A stretch of DNA of 64,000 nt. It comes from Paraburkholderia phenazinium (GTDB lineage: Bacteria > Pseudomonadota > Gammaproteobacteria > Burkholderiales > Burkholderiaceae). The DNA is taken from NCBI RefSeq assembly GCF_900100735.1, contig NZ_FNCJ01000030.1, positions 1-64,000 on the forward strand. Direction: 5' to 3'. The translations under genes were made by a program, and so were the position numbers. The notes beneath the pieces were generated by a model. The model was given only the letters and a program-made list of their open reading frames with translations, had not been told where the DNA came from and made no database searches. The stretch's first letter is position 1. Each line of letters starts with the position of its first letter. This document shows, piece after piece, positions 45,797 through 54,476 of the stretch.

Positions 45797-46714
45797 CTAG
45801 CGCTGCCGGTTCAGACCTTCACATCCTGCAACGAGTGCATCGAGCAGGTGACGGACTGCTGGGACCATGCCTCGGCGCGTGGGGAAGATCGCATGGACCA
45901 AGCCCGGCGTGGTGGCCAGATCCGGCAGCAGGTGTTGCAGGCGGCCGGCCTGAAGATCGGCCTCAATCAGTTCCCTGGGCAGCATTGCCACGCCGACGCC
46001 CGATATCGCCGCCACCCGAAGACTCGCCAGGTCGTCGGTCGCCAGGCGCGGCTGATGCGCCCATGATGTCACGCGCCCCTCGGCGTCGACCACGTTCCAG
46101 ACGAATCGCTCACTGCTGCTCGCCATGGAGAGGGTGGGCCAGTCTTTTACGGATTCGATCGAACTGGGCGCCGGATGGCGCGCCGCCAGTTCGGGACTGG
46201 CCACCAGAATGTGGATCGACAAGCCCAACTGCCGGACGGCGAGATCGGTATTTTCCAAGGGTGGAAGCCTGACCCGGATCGCAAAGTCCAAGCCTTCCTC
46301 GACGACATCCACCCGGCGGTTGGTTGCATCCAGCAGGACCTGGACATCGGGGTTGTCCTGGACGTATCGCGCGATGATCGTGGAGATGCCGGACTCCAGC
46401 AAGGCTACCGGGCAGGCGATGCGCACGGTGCCCTGCGGCTTGGAGCGGGTGCGCTCCACGATGTCTTTGGCGGCCTTGGCTTCCGCCACGAGCGCCAGGC
46501 AATGCTGGTGGAACTGCCGTCCGGTTTCCGTCAACGACAGACTTCGACTGGTGCGATTGAGCAGGCGCACGCCAAGTTCTTCTTCCAGGGCGCGAATGCG
46601 CCGGCTGAGTTTCGACGTCTGCAGGCCGAGGTTGCGCGCGGCCGCCGTGTAGCTGCCATGCTCGACCACTTCTGCGAAGAGCCAAAGATCATTGAGGTCA
46701 GCGATTGCGTTCAT
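45797..46714 (-). CDS. LysR-family transcriptional regulator
   Basis: A 305-residue regulator with an N-terminal winged HTH (GSYTAAARNLGLQTSKLSRRIRALEEELGVRLLNR, split about residues 20-55) and a periplasmic-binding-like effector domain. It is divergent from the pirin/DoxX/pirin genes (183 bases between starts), the usual layout for a LysR regulator and its target. Confidence 0.93.
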   Translation of the reverse strand: MNAIADLNDLWLFAEVVEHGSYTAAARNLGLQTSKLSRRIRALEEELGVRLLNRTSRSLSLTETGRQFHQHCLALVAEAKAAKDIVERTRSKPQGTVRIACPVALLESGISTIIARYVQDNPDVQVLLDATNRRVDVVEEGLDFAIRVRLPPLENTDLAVRQLGLSIHILVASPELAARHPAPSSIESVKDWPTLSMASSSERFVWNVVDAEGRVTSWAHQPRLATDDLASLRVAAISGVGVAMLPRELIEADLQAGRLQHLLPDLATTPGLVHAIFPTRRGMVPAVRHLLDALVAGCEGLNRQR

Positions 46715-46896
46715 GGGCAGATTTCAGCTCCTTCTGATCGTTCTATCTGAAGCAATGATGCGTTCCAATGCAGGAGATATGCGCGTGTTCATTGCAAATA
46801 TAGCATTCGTCTCATCAGCTGCACCAGCGCCGAATTGGCAGGTGGCACAGGTGACCAGCGCCGTCGCAATTGCGGTGGCGGGAAACGGAGTCGGAC

Positions 46897-47595
46897 ATGC
46901 TCACACACAGACGTTGGGAATCATTGGACCGGGGAGATCTCGGCTGGCTGCGCGCGAAACATCATTTCGCAGTTAGCGCCGACGGCAACCCCGCGCACGC
47001 CGCCTTGGGCCCGCTGATTGTCTGGAACGACGACGAGATCGCCGTGGGCAGCGGCTTCCCCATGCACGGGCATCGTGACATGGAGATCATCACCTATGTA
47101 CGCCAGGGCCTGCTCGGGCATCGGGACACTTTGGGCTCCGAAGGAACGATCCACGCAGGCGATGTGCAGGTCATGAGCGCCGGAACGGGCATACGTCACG
47201 CTGAATTCAACCGCGGCGAGGTGCCGCTCAAGCTTTACCAGATCTGGCTGCTGCCTCGTGAAGCCGGTGGCAAGCCCGCATGGGGTACCAAGCAGTTTCC
47301 AAAAGGCGACCGGTCCGGACGATTCGTAGTCCTTGCCAGTGGGTTCGCCGGCGATGAAGGAGCGCTTCCCATTCGCGCCGATGCACGTGTGCTTGGCGCG
47401 ATGCTAAAGGCTGGCGAAAGCGTTCGCTACGAGCCAGGAACAGCACGTCGTGCCTATCTCGTCGTGGCCTCGGGACGCATCGAAGTAAATGGCGAGCCCG
47501 TTGGGCCGCTTGACGGCGTGGCGATCACGAAGATCGCCGCGGCGCAGATTTCGGTTCTTGAAGATTCTGAGCTGGTGATGGTGGACGCCGGCTAA
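46897..47595 (+). CDS. pirin-family bicupin protein (YhaK-like)
   Basis: A 232-residue two-cupin protein. The metal-site segments are PMHGHRDMEIITYV and SAGTGIRHAEFN in the N-terminal cupin; the C-terminal cupin has lost its ligands. YhaK-like pirins can act as quercetin 2,3-dioxygenases or redox sensors. ATG 46897 is chosen for the GGAAACGGAG upstream. It is the first gene of the LysR-divergent group. Confidence 0.88.
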   Translation: MLTHRRWESLDRGDLGWLRAKHHFAVSADGNPAHAALGPLIVWNDDEIAVGSGFPMHGHRDMEIITYVRQGLLGHRDTLGSEGTIHAGDVQVMSAGTGIRHAEFNRGEVPLKLYQIWLLPREAGGKPAWGTKQFPKGDRSGRFVVLASGFAGDEGALPIRADARVLGAMLKAGESVRYEPGTARRAYLVVASGRIEVNGEPVGPLDGVAITKIAAAQISVLEDSELVMVDAG

Positions 47596-47642
47596 TTCCC
47601 TTTTCGTAATCCACCTTCGCATATTCACTTCAGGAGTTTGTC

Positions 47643-48065
47643 ATGGAACGTTTTAAATTTCTTCCGCTGTTGGGTCGTATCTTGATCGGTGCGCCGTTTG
47701 TCATGAGTGGGCTGGGCAAGCTCGCGGCGTACGGGGCGACGGTTGGCTACATTGCAGCCATGGGTCTGCCCGTGCCGCCACTCGCGTTCGTTATTGCCGT
47801 GCTGACCGAGCTGGGCGGCGGCCTCTTGCTGCTGTCGGGCTACAGGGCTCGCGCCGTGTCGCTGGGGATGGCAGTGTTCTGTGTGGTCACTGCGATTTTC
47901 TTTCACCACAATTTCGCAGATCAAAACCAGATGATTCACTTCCTCAAGAACGTGATGATGGCTGGCGGCCTCCTGCAGATCACCTGGTTCGGCGCCGGCG
48001 CGTTCAGCCTGGACGCGCGCTCGGGGCGGGTCGCTTTGCGTGCTTCGCGTCTGAAGGCAAGCTGA
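47643..48065 (+). CDS. DoxX-family inner-membrane protein
   Basis: A 140-residue four-helix membrane protein with LGRILIGAPFVMSGLGKL at the N-terminus and TELGGGLLLLSGYRARAVS after helix 2. DoxX-family proteins are linked to thiosulfate-quinone oxidoreductase and oxidative-stress complexes, and this version often accompanies pirins. CAGGAG precedes the ATG. Confidence 0.9.
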   Translation: MERFKFLPLLGRILIGAPFVMSGLGKLAAYGATVGYIAAMGLPVPPLAFVIAVLTELGGGLLLLSGYRARAVSLGMAVFCVVTAIFFHHNFADQNQMIHFLKNVMMAGGLLQITWFGAGAFSLDARSGRVALRASRLKAS

Positions 48066-48072
48066 GCCCGGC

Positions 48073-48750
48073 ATGCGGTTTTCCATGCACCCTCATTCCG
48101 GTCTCGCCACGACGACCGTGCTGCTGGAAGGTGAAGTGGAGTATGAAGACACCACCGGTGCAGCAGGGATCATGCCGTCCGGCAGCGTCGAGTGGATGAA
48201 TGCGGGCAGGGGTGTGTGGCACGATGGCCGCGCCAGAGGCGATGGGCCGGTGCGCGGGTATCAGTTGTGGGTCGCGTTGCCGCCTGAGCTCGAACTGGGC
48301 GAACCCCGCAGCCAGTATTTATCGGTGAGCGAGATCCCCCACACCGGTCCAGCCCGCGTCGTCCTGGGCCGTTATGGGAACGTCGAAAGCCCGGTACTCG
48401 CACCCGCAGGCATCAACTACCTGCTCGTGCGGCTATTTGCCGGCGAGCAGTGGCAGTACACGCCGCCGGCCGGCCACAACATCGCATGGCTAAGTATTCA
48501 ACGTGGCGCACTGCGCATCGCCGACGAATCCATCGCCAACGAGCTGGCCGTGTTTGGCGAGTCCGAAGACGTGTTGGCATTTACAGCCGACGAAGATTCG
48601 GAGTTCGTCATCGGCTCCGCGGTCCCACATCCGCACAATCTCGTGCTTGGCTATTACTCGGTTCATACGTCGCTGGCGGCGTTGCGTGCGGGGGAGGCCA
48701 GGATCAAGGAGATTGGGGCACAACTGAGTCGCCGCGGGCGCATCGGGTAA
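48073..48750 (+). CDS. pirin-family protein, N-terminally truncated
   Basis: A 225-residue bicupin. It begins directly at the metal-binding strand (MHPHSGLATTTVLLEGEVEYED), whereas full pirins have about 50-60 more N-terminal residues (strand region with D-P-F). The DoxX stop codon is only 7 bases upstream, so no room exists for the missing part. The metal ligands (H-P-H and the WHD region) are partly kept. It may be a shortened functional gene or the result of a deletion that fused the DoxX and pirin loci. Confidence 0.78.
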   Translation: MRFSMHPHSGLATTTVLLEGEVEYEDTTGAAGIMPSGSVEWMNAGRGVWHDGRARGDGPVRGYQLWVALPPELELGEPRSQYLSVSEIPHTGPARVVLGRYGNVESPVLAPAGINYLLVRLFAGEQWQYTPPAGHNIAWLSIQRGALRIADESIANELAVFGESEDVLAFTADEDSEFVIGSAVPHPHNLVLGYYSVHTSLAALRAGEARIKEIGAQLSRRGRIG

Positions 48751-48801
48751 TCTGCCAAATGCGGTTTCGGCAGGTTGCGAAGACTCTATCGGGAAACCCT
48801 C

Positions 48802-49635
48802 ATGCTAAACGTTCATGTTGGTAACGCGGCCATTCCGGCCATCGGTTTTGGTACTTACGGGATGAGTGCCGACGAGATCTATCGGCTCATTCCCGCAGCC
48901 CTTCGTGCCGGCTTCCGCCATATCGACACGGCGCAAATCTACGGTAACGAGGGCGAAATCGGCGACTGCGTCGCCGCGTCCGGTATTCCAAGAAGCGAAA
49001 TTTTTCTGACGACCAAGGTCTGGGTGAGCAACTACTCAGAGCGATTGTTCGAAGCGTCTGTCGACGAAAGTCTCCGCAAGCTCAAGACGGACTATATCGA
49101 TCTGCTCTTGCTGCACTGGCCGGGATCGAAGGTGCCGCTGGCCGAGCAGATCGCGGGACTCAACGCAGTCGTGCGCGCCGGCAAGGTTCGGCACATCGGC
49201 GTCAGCAATTTCAACCGCGCCCTGATGACGGACGCTATCCGGCTCTCTGCGGTTCCTCTCGTGACGAATCAGTTCGAATACCATCCGTATCTGAACCAGT
49301 CCTTGCTCATTGATAGCACGCGGCAAGCTGGGCTTGCCGTGACCGGATACTGCGGCATGGCGATTGGCCGTGTCTTCTCGGACCCGACGCTCAAGGAGAT
49401 CGCGGCCCGCCATGACAAAACCATCGCCCAGATCGTCTTGCGGTGGCTTGTTCAACAGAGCGGGATGGTCGCCCTTTCAAGAACCACCCGGATCGATCGA
49501 CTGGCGCAGAATCTGGCGGTATTCGACTTCGAGCTGGATGGCGAGGACATGGCGGCAATACATTCGTTGGCGACGGCAGGCAGCCGGATTGTCGATCCGC
49601 CTGGACTCGCGCCGGTGTGGGACAGTACGCCATAA
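48802..49635 (+). CDS. aldo/keto reductase
   Basis: A 277-residue (beta/alpha)8 NADPH reductase of the DkgB type. The catalytic tetrad is complete: D42, Y47 (DTAQIYGNEGE), K72 (TTKVW) and H105 (LLLHWPG). The NADPH motif SRTTRIDRLAQNL is near the C-terminus. ATG 48802 has GGGAAA upstream. It probably reduces 2,5-diketogluconate-like sugars or reactive aldehydes. Confidence 0.92.
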   Translation: MLNVHVGNAAIPAIGFGTYGMSADEIYRLIPAALRAGFRHIDTAQIYGNEGEIGDCVAASGIPRSEIFLTTKVWVSNYSERLFEASVDESLRKLKTDYIDLLLLHWPGSKVPLAEQIAGLNAVVRAGKVRHIGVSNFNRALMTDAIRLSAVPLVTNQFEYHPYLNQSLLIDSTRQAGLAVTGYCGMAIGRVFSDPTLKEIAARHDKTIAQIVLRWLVQQSGMVALSRTTRIDRLAQNLAVFDFELDGEDMAAIHSLATAGSRIVDPPGLAPVWDSTP

Positions 49636-49655
49636 CGAATTCGTCAGGATGCCGG

Positions 49656-50222
49656 TCAGCTGGCCGCGAGCGTTCTCAGTCGCGCAAGCGATTCCTTCAC
49701 GATCTCGACGTAGTCGCGTTGCTCGGACTCGCCGACCCACTGCACGAACGCAACCCTAAAGACGGCGATGCCCGCCTCGGCCGCGAGGCTCGCGTCCGGC
49801 TCACCGACACCGCGCTCGCGCAGTGCCTGTGCGAGCGCCGCGGATAGCGTCGCCATCTTGATCAGCTCGCGCTCGCGCAGGTCCGCGTTGGCCGCGATCA
49901 CCTTGCTGCGCAGGCGCGCGAACGGGCGACGGTCGTCATCGAAGAAATCGCCGGCGCTCGACAAGGCGGCTGCGATCGCATCGACCGCTGAGGCCTCGGT
50001 TGGCGCCTGCGCCAGCGCATCGACCATCTTCTGCTGAAGACGTTCGGAGCCATTGAAGAGCACTTCGCGCTTGTCGGCGAAGTAGCGAAAGAACGTGCGC
50101 GCAGTCAGCCCCGCGCGTTCCGCGATGGCTGCCACGGTCGTCTGTTCGTAGCCGATCTCTCCGAACAGTTCGAGGGCCGCGGCACGGAAACGGCTCTCAG
50201 CATCGGGCTCCCAGCGACCCAT
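49656..50222 (-). CDS. TetR-family transcriptional regulator
   Basis: A 188-residue regulator. The HTH is VAAIAERAGLTARTFFRYFADKREVLF, split across about residues 30-56, and a helical ligand domain follows. ATG 50222 is used; a longer in-frame start runs into the operator region. It is divergent from the epimerase gene at 50302, with a palindromic operator between them. Confidence 0.9.
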   Translation of the reverse strand: MGRWEPDAESRFRAAALELFGEIGYEQTTVAAIAERAGLTARTFFRYFADKREVLFNGSERLQQKMVDALAQAPTEASAVDAIAAALSSAGDFFDDDRRPFARLRSKVIAANADLRERELIKMATLSAALAQALRERGVGEPDASLAAEAGIAVFRVAFVQWVGESEQRDYVEIVKESLARLRTLAAS

Positions 50223-50238
50223 ATTTTCTCTCTTTTTG

Positions 50239-50289
50239 TTGACACAGAGTGACATCATAAGCCTATACTGATGTCACTCAATGACATCA
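50239..50289 (+). promoter_or_regulatory. promoter and TetR operator of the epimerase gene
   Basis: TTGACA (50239-50244) and TATACT (50264-50269) form a promoter with a 19-base spacer. A perfect 9+9 inverted repeat GTGACATCA / TGATGTCAC (50249-50257 and 50269-50277) overlaps it, and a third half-site TGACATCA follows at 50282-50289. This is a typical layout for autorepression and repression of the divergent gene by TetR. Confidence 0.75.
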
Positions 50290-50301
50290 AGGGAGTCTCT
50301 A

Positions 50302-51195
50302 ATGCGAATTCTCGTTACCGGCGCCTCGGGCTGGATCGGCTCGGCCAGCGTTAAGGAACTCATTTCTGCAGGACACCACGTCCTCGGCCTCGCCCGCAAC
50401 GACGAGTCCGCAGCCAGGATCGCGAAGCTGGGTGCCGAAGTGGTGCGCGGCAGCCTGGATGACCTTGCCAGCCTGCGCGGTGCAGCGGCGCTAGCCGAGG
50501 GCGTCGTGCACCTCGGTTACAACCACGATTTCTCGCAGATGGCGGCCGCGGCGCAGACCGATCGCGCGGCCATCGATGCGTTCGCGGACGTGCTGCAAGG
50601 CACCGGCGGCCCGCTGCTGATCGCGTCGGGCACGCTGGGGCTGCCCCGGGGCCGCGTGGGCACCGAGGAGGACATGCCGAGCGCCGGGATCCACCCGCGT
50701 ATGGCCAACGCGGCCTACACCTTGGGCCTGGCTGATCGCGGCATCCGCTCGATGGTTGTGCGCTTCGCTCCGACGGTGCACGGCGCGGGCGGCGACCACG
50801 GATTCGTCGCGGTGCTGGCGCGCATCGCTCGCGAAAAGCGTATTTCGGGCTACATCGGGGATGGCCAGAATCGCTGGCCGGCGGTGAACAGGCTCGATGC
50901 CGCCAAGCTCGTGCAACTCGCAATCGATAAGGCGACGCCTGGCAGCGTGCTGCACGCTGTCGCCGAAGAGGGCATTGCCACGCGCGAAATCGCGACGGCG
51001 CTGGGACAGTTCCTGGACGTGCCGACGGAATCGATTCCCGTCGACCAAGCACAGGCTCACTTTGACTGGCTGGGTATGTTCTTCGGCGCCGATGCCCCGG
51101 CCTCCAGCGCACGCACGCGTTCGCAGCTTGGCTGGGAGCCGACGCACGGGACACTGTTGGAAGACATTGCGGCCGGACACTACCCCGGGAACTGA
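50302..51195 (+). CDS. NAD-dependent epimerase/SDR-family protein
   Basis: A 297-residue extended/atypical SDR with cofactor loop TGASGWIGSA. The usual Y-x3-K is not clearly kept, as in many NAD(P)-binding atypical members; the C-terminal half resembles 3-beta-HSD/epimerase-like proteins (YIGDGQNRWPAVNRLDAAKL). AAGGGAG precedes the ATG at 50302. It is the likely target of the divergent TetR repressor. Confidence 0.87.
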   Translation: MRILVTGASGWIGSASVKELISAGHHVLGLARNDESAARIAKLGAEVVRGSLDDLASLRGAAALAEGVVHLGYNHDFSQMAAAAQTDRAAIDAFADVLQGTGGPLLIASGTLGLPRGRVGTEEDMPSAGIHPRMANAAYTLGLADRGIRSMVVRFAPTVHGAGGDHGFVAVLARIAREKRISGYIGDGQNRWPAVNRLDAAKLVQLAIDKATPGSVLHAVAEEGIATREIATALGQFLDVPTESIPVDQAQAHFDWLGMFFGADAPASSARTRSQLGWEPTHGTLLEDIAAGHYPGN

Positions 51196-51286
51196 GGTGG
51201 GGCGGCCTGCTACGCGCGGCCCTCGCCAAAATGGCCGATGCCAAAAGCGAGGGCCGAAATTCTGGACCTCTAACTCATGAGCGTCA

Positions 51287-52627
51287 TCAACCCCTGACGC
51301 AGCGAAACCCCGCATAAACATACTGATAATGCGCCTGAAACCAGTTGCGAAACGCAGGCCGCAACATGCATTGCGCGGTGCGCGCCGAGCCGCCCTTCAG
51401 CACGTAATGTTGCCCGTCGAAGAAGTTGGCCGAGTACCCCAGATAAAACGGAAACGGCTCGAAGCCGGGCAGTGCGTCGAATAGCGTCGAAGTCCATTCC
51501 CAACCGTTGCCGAACTGGCCTTCCACACCGAACGCGCTGATGTTGTCCGGGTGCGCGTCGACCGCCTGCGGGTCCCAACTGCGGAAATCGAAGTTGCCCG
51601 AAGCCGCGTGCGGGGCACCGTGCGCAGCGCGCTGCCATTGCGCTTCGGTCGGCAGTGCTTTGCCGGCCCAGCGGGCATACGCGCTGGCTTCCGCATGGCT
51701 GACGTAGACCGGCCAATCGAGCGGCAAGGGGATCTCCTCGAACATGGTGCGCAGCATCCATGTGCCGTTACCATCGCCGTCGCGTTGCGACCAGCCTGTC
51801 GGGTGGGTGATCCGCTCGCTTTCCTTCCAGTCCCAGTCCCTGTCCTTCCACCACGTGCGCTGCTGGTAGCCGCCGGCGTTCACGAACTCCAGGTACGCGC
51901 CGTTGGTGACCATGTAGCGGTCTATCTCGAAGGCCGGCACGTCCACACGAAGTTCGCCGAACTCGTTGTCCCAGCCGAAACACCCGCTATCGCGCGGCAT
52001 GCCGAGCAGCGCCGGGCCGGCCGGAACCAGGACCATCTGGGTGTGATCGGGCTCGCTCGCACGAAGTCCATGGCGCGATGCTGCGCCGCTGGCGTGACCC
52101 TCAGCGTCACCATGGCTGGGGCCAATCTTCTGCGCAAGCGGCAACTGATGCAGCATGTACGCGAGGGTCTCGGCGTGCATCAGGCGATGCTCGATGGCGA
52201 CGTGCAGCAATTGCTCGGCCGCGCCGACTCGCGCGCCCTCTGCTTGCGGCTGCCCGTCGATGTTCAACGCCGCCAGCTCACGATCGATCTGCGCGCGCGC
52301 TTGCTGCCCATAGCCGCGCACGACTTCGAGCGACGGCCAGTCGCTGGGCACGTCGGTGGGGAGATCGCCGTCGACGGGATCGATGCCGAACGCGAACAGG
52401 TGGTCCAGTGAGGCATTGAACGCAGGAAGCGCGCACAGCCTTTGATCGAGCAGATTGCGGTCGAACGCTTCGAGATGCCCGATATAGAACACGATCCGGT
52501 GACGCTCGCGGATCGGCCGTTCGTACAGGTACTCGGGTTTGACGATGGAGAAGAGGGCGTCGGTAATCTGACGCGCGTCGATCAGGCGCTGGACTAGCGG
52601 ATGATGCGGGGCGGGGTCGCGATTCAT
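51287..52627 (-). CDS. EgtB/SenA-like nonheme-iron enzyme (DinB-like + FGE-sulfatase domains)
   Basis: A 446-residue protein. An N-terminal DinB-like helical bundle provides three probable iron ligands, H51 (YIGHLEAFDRN) and H147-x3-H151 (IEHRLMHAETL). The C-terminal formylglycine-generating-enzyme/sulfatase-modifying fold (about 195-446) includes PVYVSHAEASAYARWAGKALPTEAQWQRAA, split, and ends FRCVRG. This is the architecture of EgtB (ergothioneine sulfoxide synthase) and SenA (selenoneine synthase). The N-terminal motif differs from classical EgtB. No egtD, senB or selD lies in the window, so the sulfur/selenium donor and substrate are unknown. Confidence 0.83.
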   Translation of the reverse strand: MNRDPAPHHPLVQRLIDARQITDALFSIVKPEYLYERPIRERHRIVFYIGHLEAFDRNLLDQRLCALPAFNASLDHLFAFGIDPVDGDLPTDVPSDWPSLEVVRGYGQQARAQIDRELAALNIDGQPQAEGARVGAAEQLLHVAIEHRLMHAETLAYMLHQLPLAQKIGPSHGDAEGHASGAASRHGLRASEPDHTQMVLVPAGPALLGMPRDSGCFGWDNEFGELRVDVPAFEIDRYMVTNGAYLEFVNAGGYQQRTWWKDRDWDWKESERITHPTGWSQRDGDGNGTWMLRTMFEEIPLPLDWPVYVSHAEASAYARWAGKALPTEAQWQRAAHGAPHAASGNFDFRSWDPQAVDAHPDNISAFGVEGQFGNGWEWTSTLFDALPGFEPFPFYLGYSANFFDGQHYVLKGGSARTAQCMLRPAFRNWFQAHYQYVYAGFRCVRG

Positions 52628-52757
52628 GTCGCCGGGTCTCCTTGAGGAGGACAGTTTGAAGACTGTACCCTACCTTCCCGCAGGACGCATGCCACGCGCC
52701 ACTGGAAGCAGAGAGCCGTAGCGGCGCGGCTGGCCGCGCTGCACGACATTACATGGC

Positions 52758-53525
52758 CTACACGTGCCGCAGACCTTCGAGGTCGATGATGCGAATGAAC
52801 TTGCCTTGCGTGTCGATCAGGCCGCGCTTTTGAAATCTTGACAGGGTGCGGCTCACTGTTTCGAGCGTGGTGCCGAGATAGCTGCCCATATCTTCACGCG
52901 TCATGCGCAGATTGAATTCCGCTGAGGAATAGCCGCGTTTCGCGTTGCGCTCCGAGACATCGAGCAGGAATGCGGCGACGCGTTCTTCCGCGGAGAGGGA
53001 GCCGAGCAGCATCATTTGTCCGCCCTCGCGGACGATCTGCTCGCCCATCATTTTGTGCAGCCGTTCCTGCATGGAGCCGATTTCGCGGCACAAACGTTTG
53101 AGCGCGACGTAGGGGATGATGCAGACGGTGCTGTCTTCCAGCGCGGTCGCGCTGCACGCGTGTTTGTCCTCGCTGATGCCGTCGAGACCGAGCGCTTCGC
53201 CCGCAAGGCGCAGGCCGGTGACCTGCTCGCGGCCGTCGCGGTGTGCCATGGTGGTCTTGAGGGAGCCGGAGCGTACCGCATACAGATGCTCGAATGCGTC
53301 GCCTGCCCGGTACAGCTTGTCGCCGCGCCGCACCGGGCGTGCGCTGCAGATCAGCGCTTCGAGCTTGGGCAACTCGTCGGACGAGAGCCCTTGCGGCATG
53401 CACAGTGGACGCATCGCACAACTGGAACAGCGCGCCGCGCTGCGCACGACAGGGCGCACGGGACGGGCGGGGCCAGCGGGAGGACGGCGGGCTGCGGACG
53501 GGGTGACGACGGTGGGCGTAAGCAT
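52758..53525 (-). CDS. fnr: FNR/CRP-family oxygen-responsive regulator
   Basis: About 255 residues. The N-terminal cysteines C33-x2-C36-x5-C42 (CSSCAMRPLC) plus one in DKHACSAT are the [4Fe-4S] ligands of FNR-type proteins. A cyclic-nucleotide-like beta-roll follows, then the HTH TREDMGSYLGTTLETVSRTLSRF with the E-x2-S-R recognition residues that read TTGAT half-sites. The start is uncertain: ATG 53525 is given, but the in-frame ATG at 53558 has GGTGGG upstream. Lies next to a universal stress protein gene, a common FNR target. Confidence 0.88.
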   Translation of the reverse strand: MLTPTVVTPSAARRPPAGPARPVRPVVRSAARCSSCAMRPLCMPQGLSSDELPKLEALICSARPVRRGDKLYRAGDAFEHLYAVRSGSLKTTMAHRDGREQVTGLRLAGEALGLDGISEDKHACSATALEDSTVCIIPYVALKRLCREIGSMQERLHKMMGEQIVREGGQMMLLGSLSAEERVAAFLLDVSERNAKRGYSSAEFNLRMTREDMGSYLGTTLETVSRTLSRFQKRGLIDTQGKFIRIIDLEGLRHV

Positions 53526-53709
53526 GGTGTACGACCGGTTGTAAGGAAACAAACCCATTGTCCCACCATGGTTAATCGCTGTTTTGCGACAAAGTGACGC
53601 GTCAGGGCGCCGCGTCTCTTTGCGCAACGTCACAAGGCCGCAAGGTTGCATCCGGCCCCGGGAACACTGGGCCGCAGGTGCCGTCAGGGCGCCCAGCGGC
53701 CGCTGGAAA

Positions 53710-54186
53710 TCACGCCGTTGCCTGCGCCGCGTGCTCCTGTCCGGCGGCCGATGGAATCAGCAGTACGGGTAGCGCCGCCTGCCGTACACAGCGTTCGGCG
53801 ACGCTGCCGAGGAACAGCCGCTGTACGCCCCGGCGCCCGTGCGTGCCCATCACCAGCAGATCCGCATTGAACGCGGCGGCGGCTTTCAGCACGACCGTGG
53901 CGACGTCGTCGAGCGAGGACGCTTCACCCGCCGCCGCTTCCCCCGCGACGCCGCTTGCCCGCATGGCCTGGGTCAATTCGGCACCGAGTTCCTTGCCCTG
54001 TTCGACCAGCCGGTTGCGCAGGATGGACGGGTCGTAGCCCGGCGCTTCGAAATACAGCGGGGTGTTCTCGACAACGTAGAACGGCTGAAGCACGGCGCCC
54101 ATCGAACTGGCCAGGTTCAGGGCGGATTCAAAGGCACGGCGAGAGGTGTTGCTGCCGTCGACCGCTACGAGGATGCGTTTGTACAT
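53710..54186 (-). CDS. universal stress protein (UspA family)
   Basis: A 158-residue single-Usp-domain protein. It starts YKRILVAVDGSNTSRRA and has the ATP-binding signature G-x2-G-x9-G in MGTHGRRGVQRLFLGSVAE. It acts in the cytoplasm under growth arrest, low oxygen or stress. An FNR-box-like site lies 116-129 bases upstream of its ATG, and fnr lies just downstream on the same strand. Confidence 0.92.
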   Translation of the reverse strand: MYKRILVAVDGSNTSRRAFESALNLASSMGAVLQPFYVVENTPLYFEAPGYDPSILRNRLVEQGKELGAELTQAMRASGVAGEAAAGEASSLDDVATVVLKAAAAFNADLLVMGTHGRRGVQRLFLGSVAERCVRQAALPVLLIPSAAGQEHAAQATA

Positions 54187-54301
54187 AGTTGGACTCCACG
54201 TCGGAAGGGTTCGGGACCGGCTGTGCCCAATCGCGACTCAAGATGGGCGACCGAGTGCCGGTGTCAGCTTAAATGATGGCTGAAGAATGTGCCTTTTCGT
54301 C

Positions 54302-54315
54302 AGGATGTAAATCAA
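54302..54315 (-). promoter_or_regulatory. FNR-box-like site upstream of the usp gene
   Basis: On the minus strand this reads TTGAT-TTAC-ATCCT. It matches the FNR/ANR consensus TTGAT-N4-ATCAA in 8 of 10 positions. It is 116-129 bases before the usp ATG, a distance compatible with activation from a start site nearer the gene. Confidence 0.5.
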
Positions 54316-54476
54316 ACACTTGTCAAATTTACAGATGTAAAACCACAACGTCATTGCACCGCCCAGCCGGCCTCGGCGGGCTTTTTTGACACACTTGGGA
54401 CGATCTTTGCGCATCCGCGGCGCCTTGTTTGCCTTACAATCGGGGTCTATTCAGACAAGCCAACTTCTCAGCGAAG

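Noticed and set aside
51287..52627. Calling this gene egtB or senA outright
   Set aside because: Architecture fits both, but partner genes are absent and the N-terminal motif is atypical, so no symbol is given.
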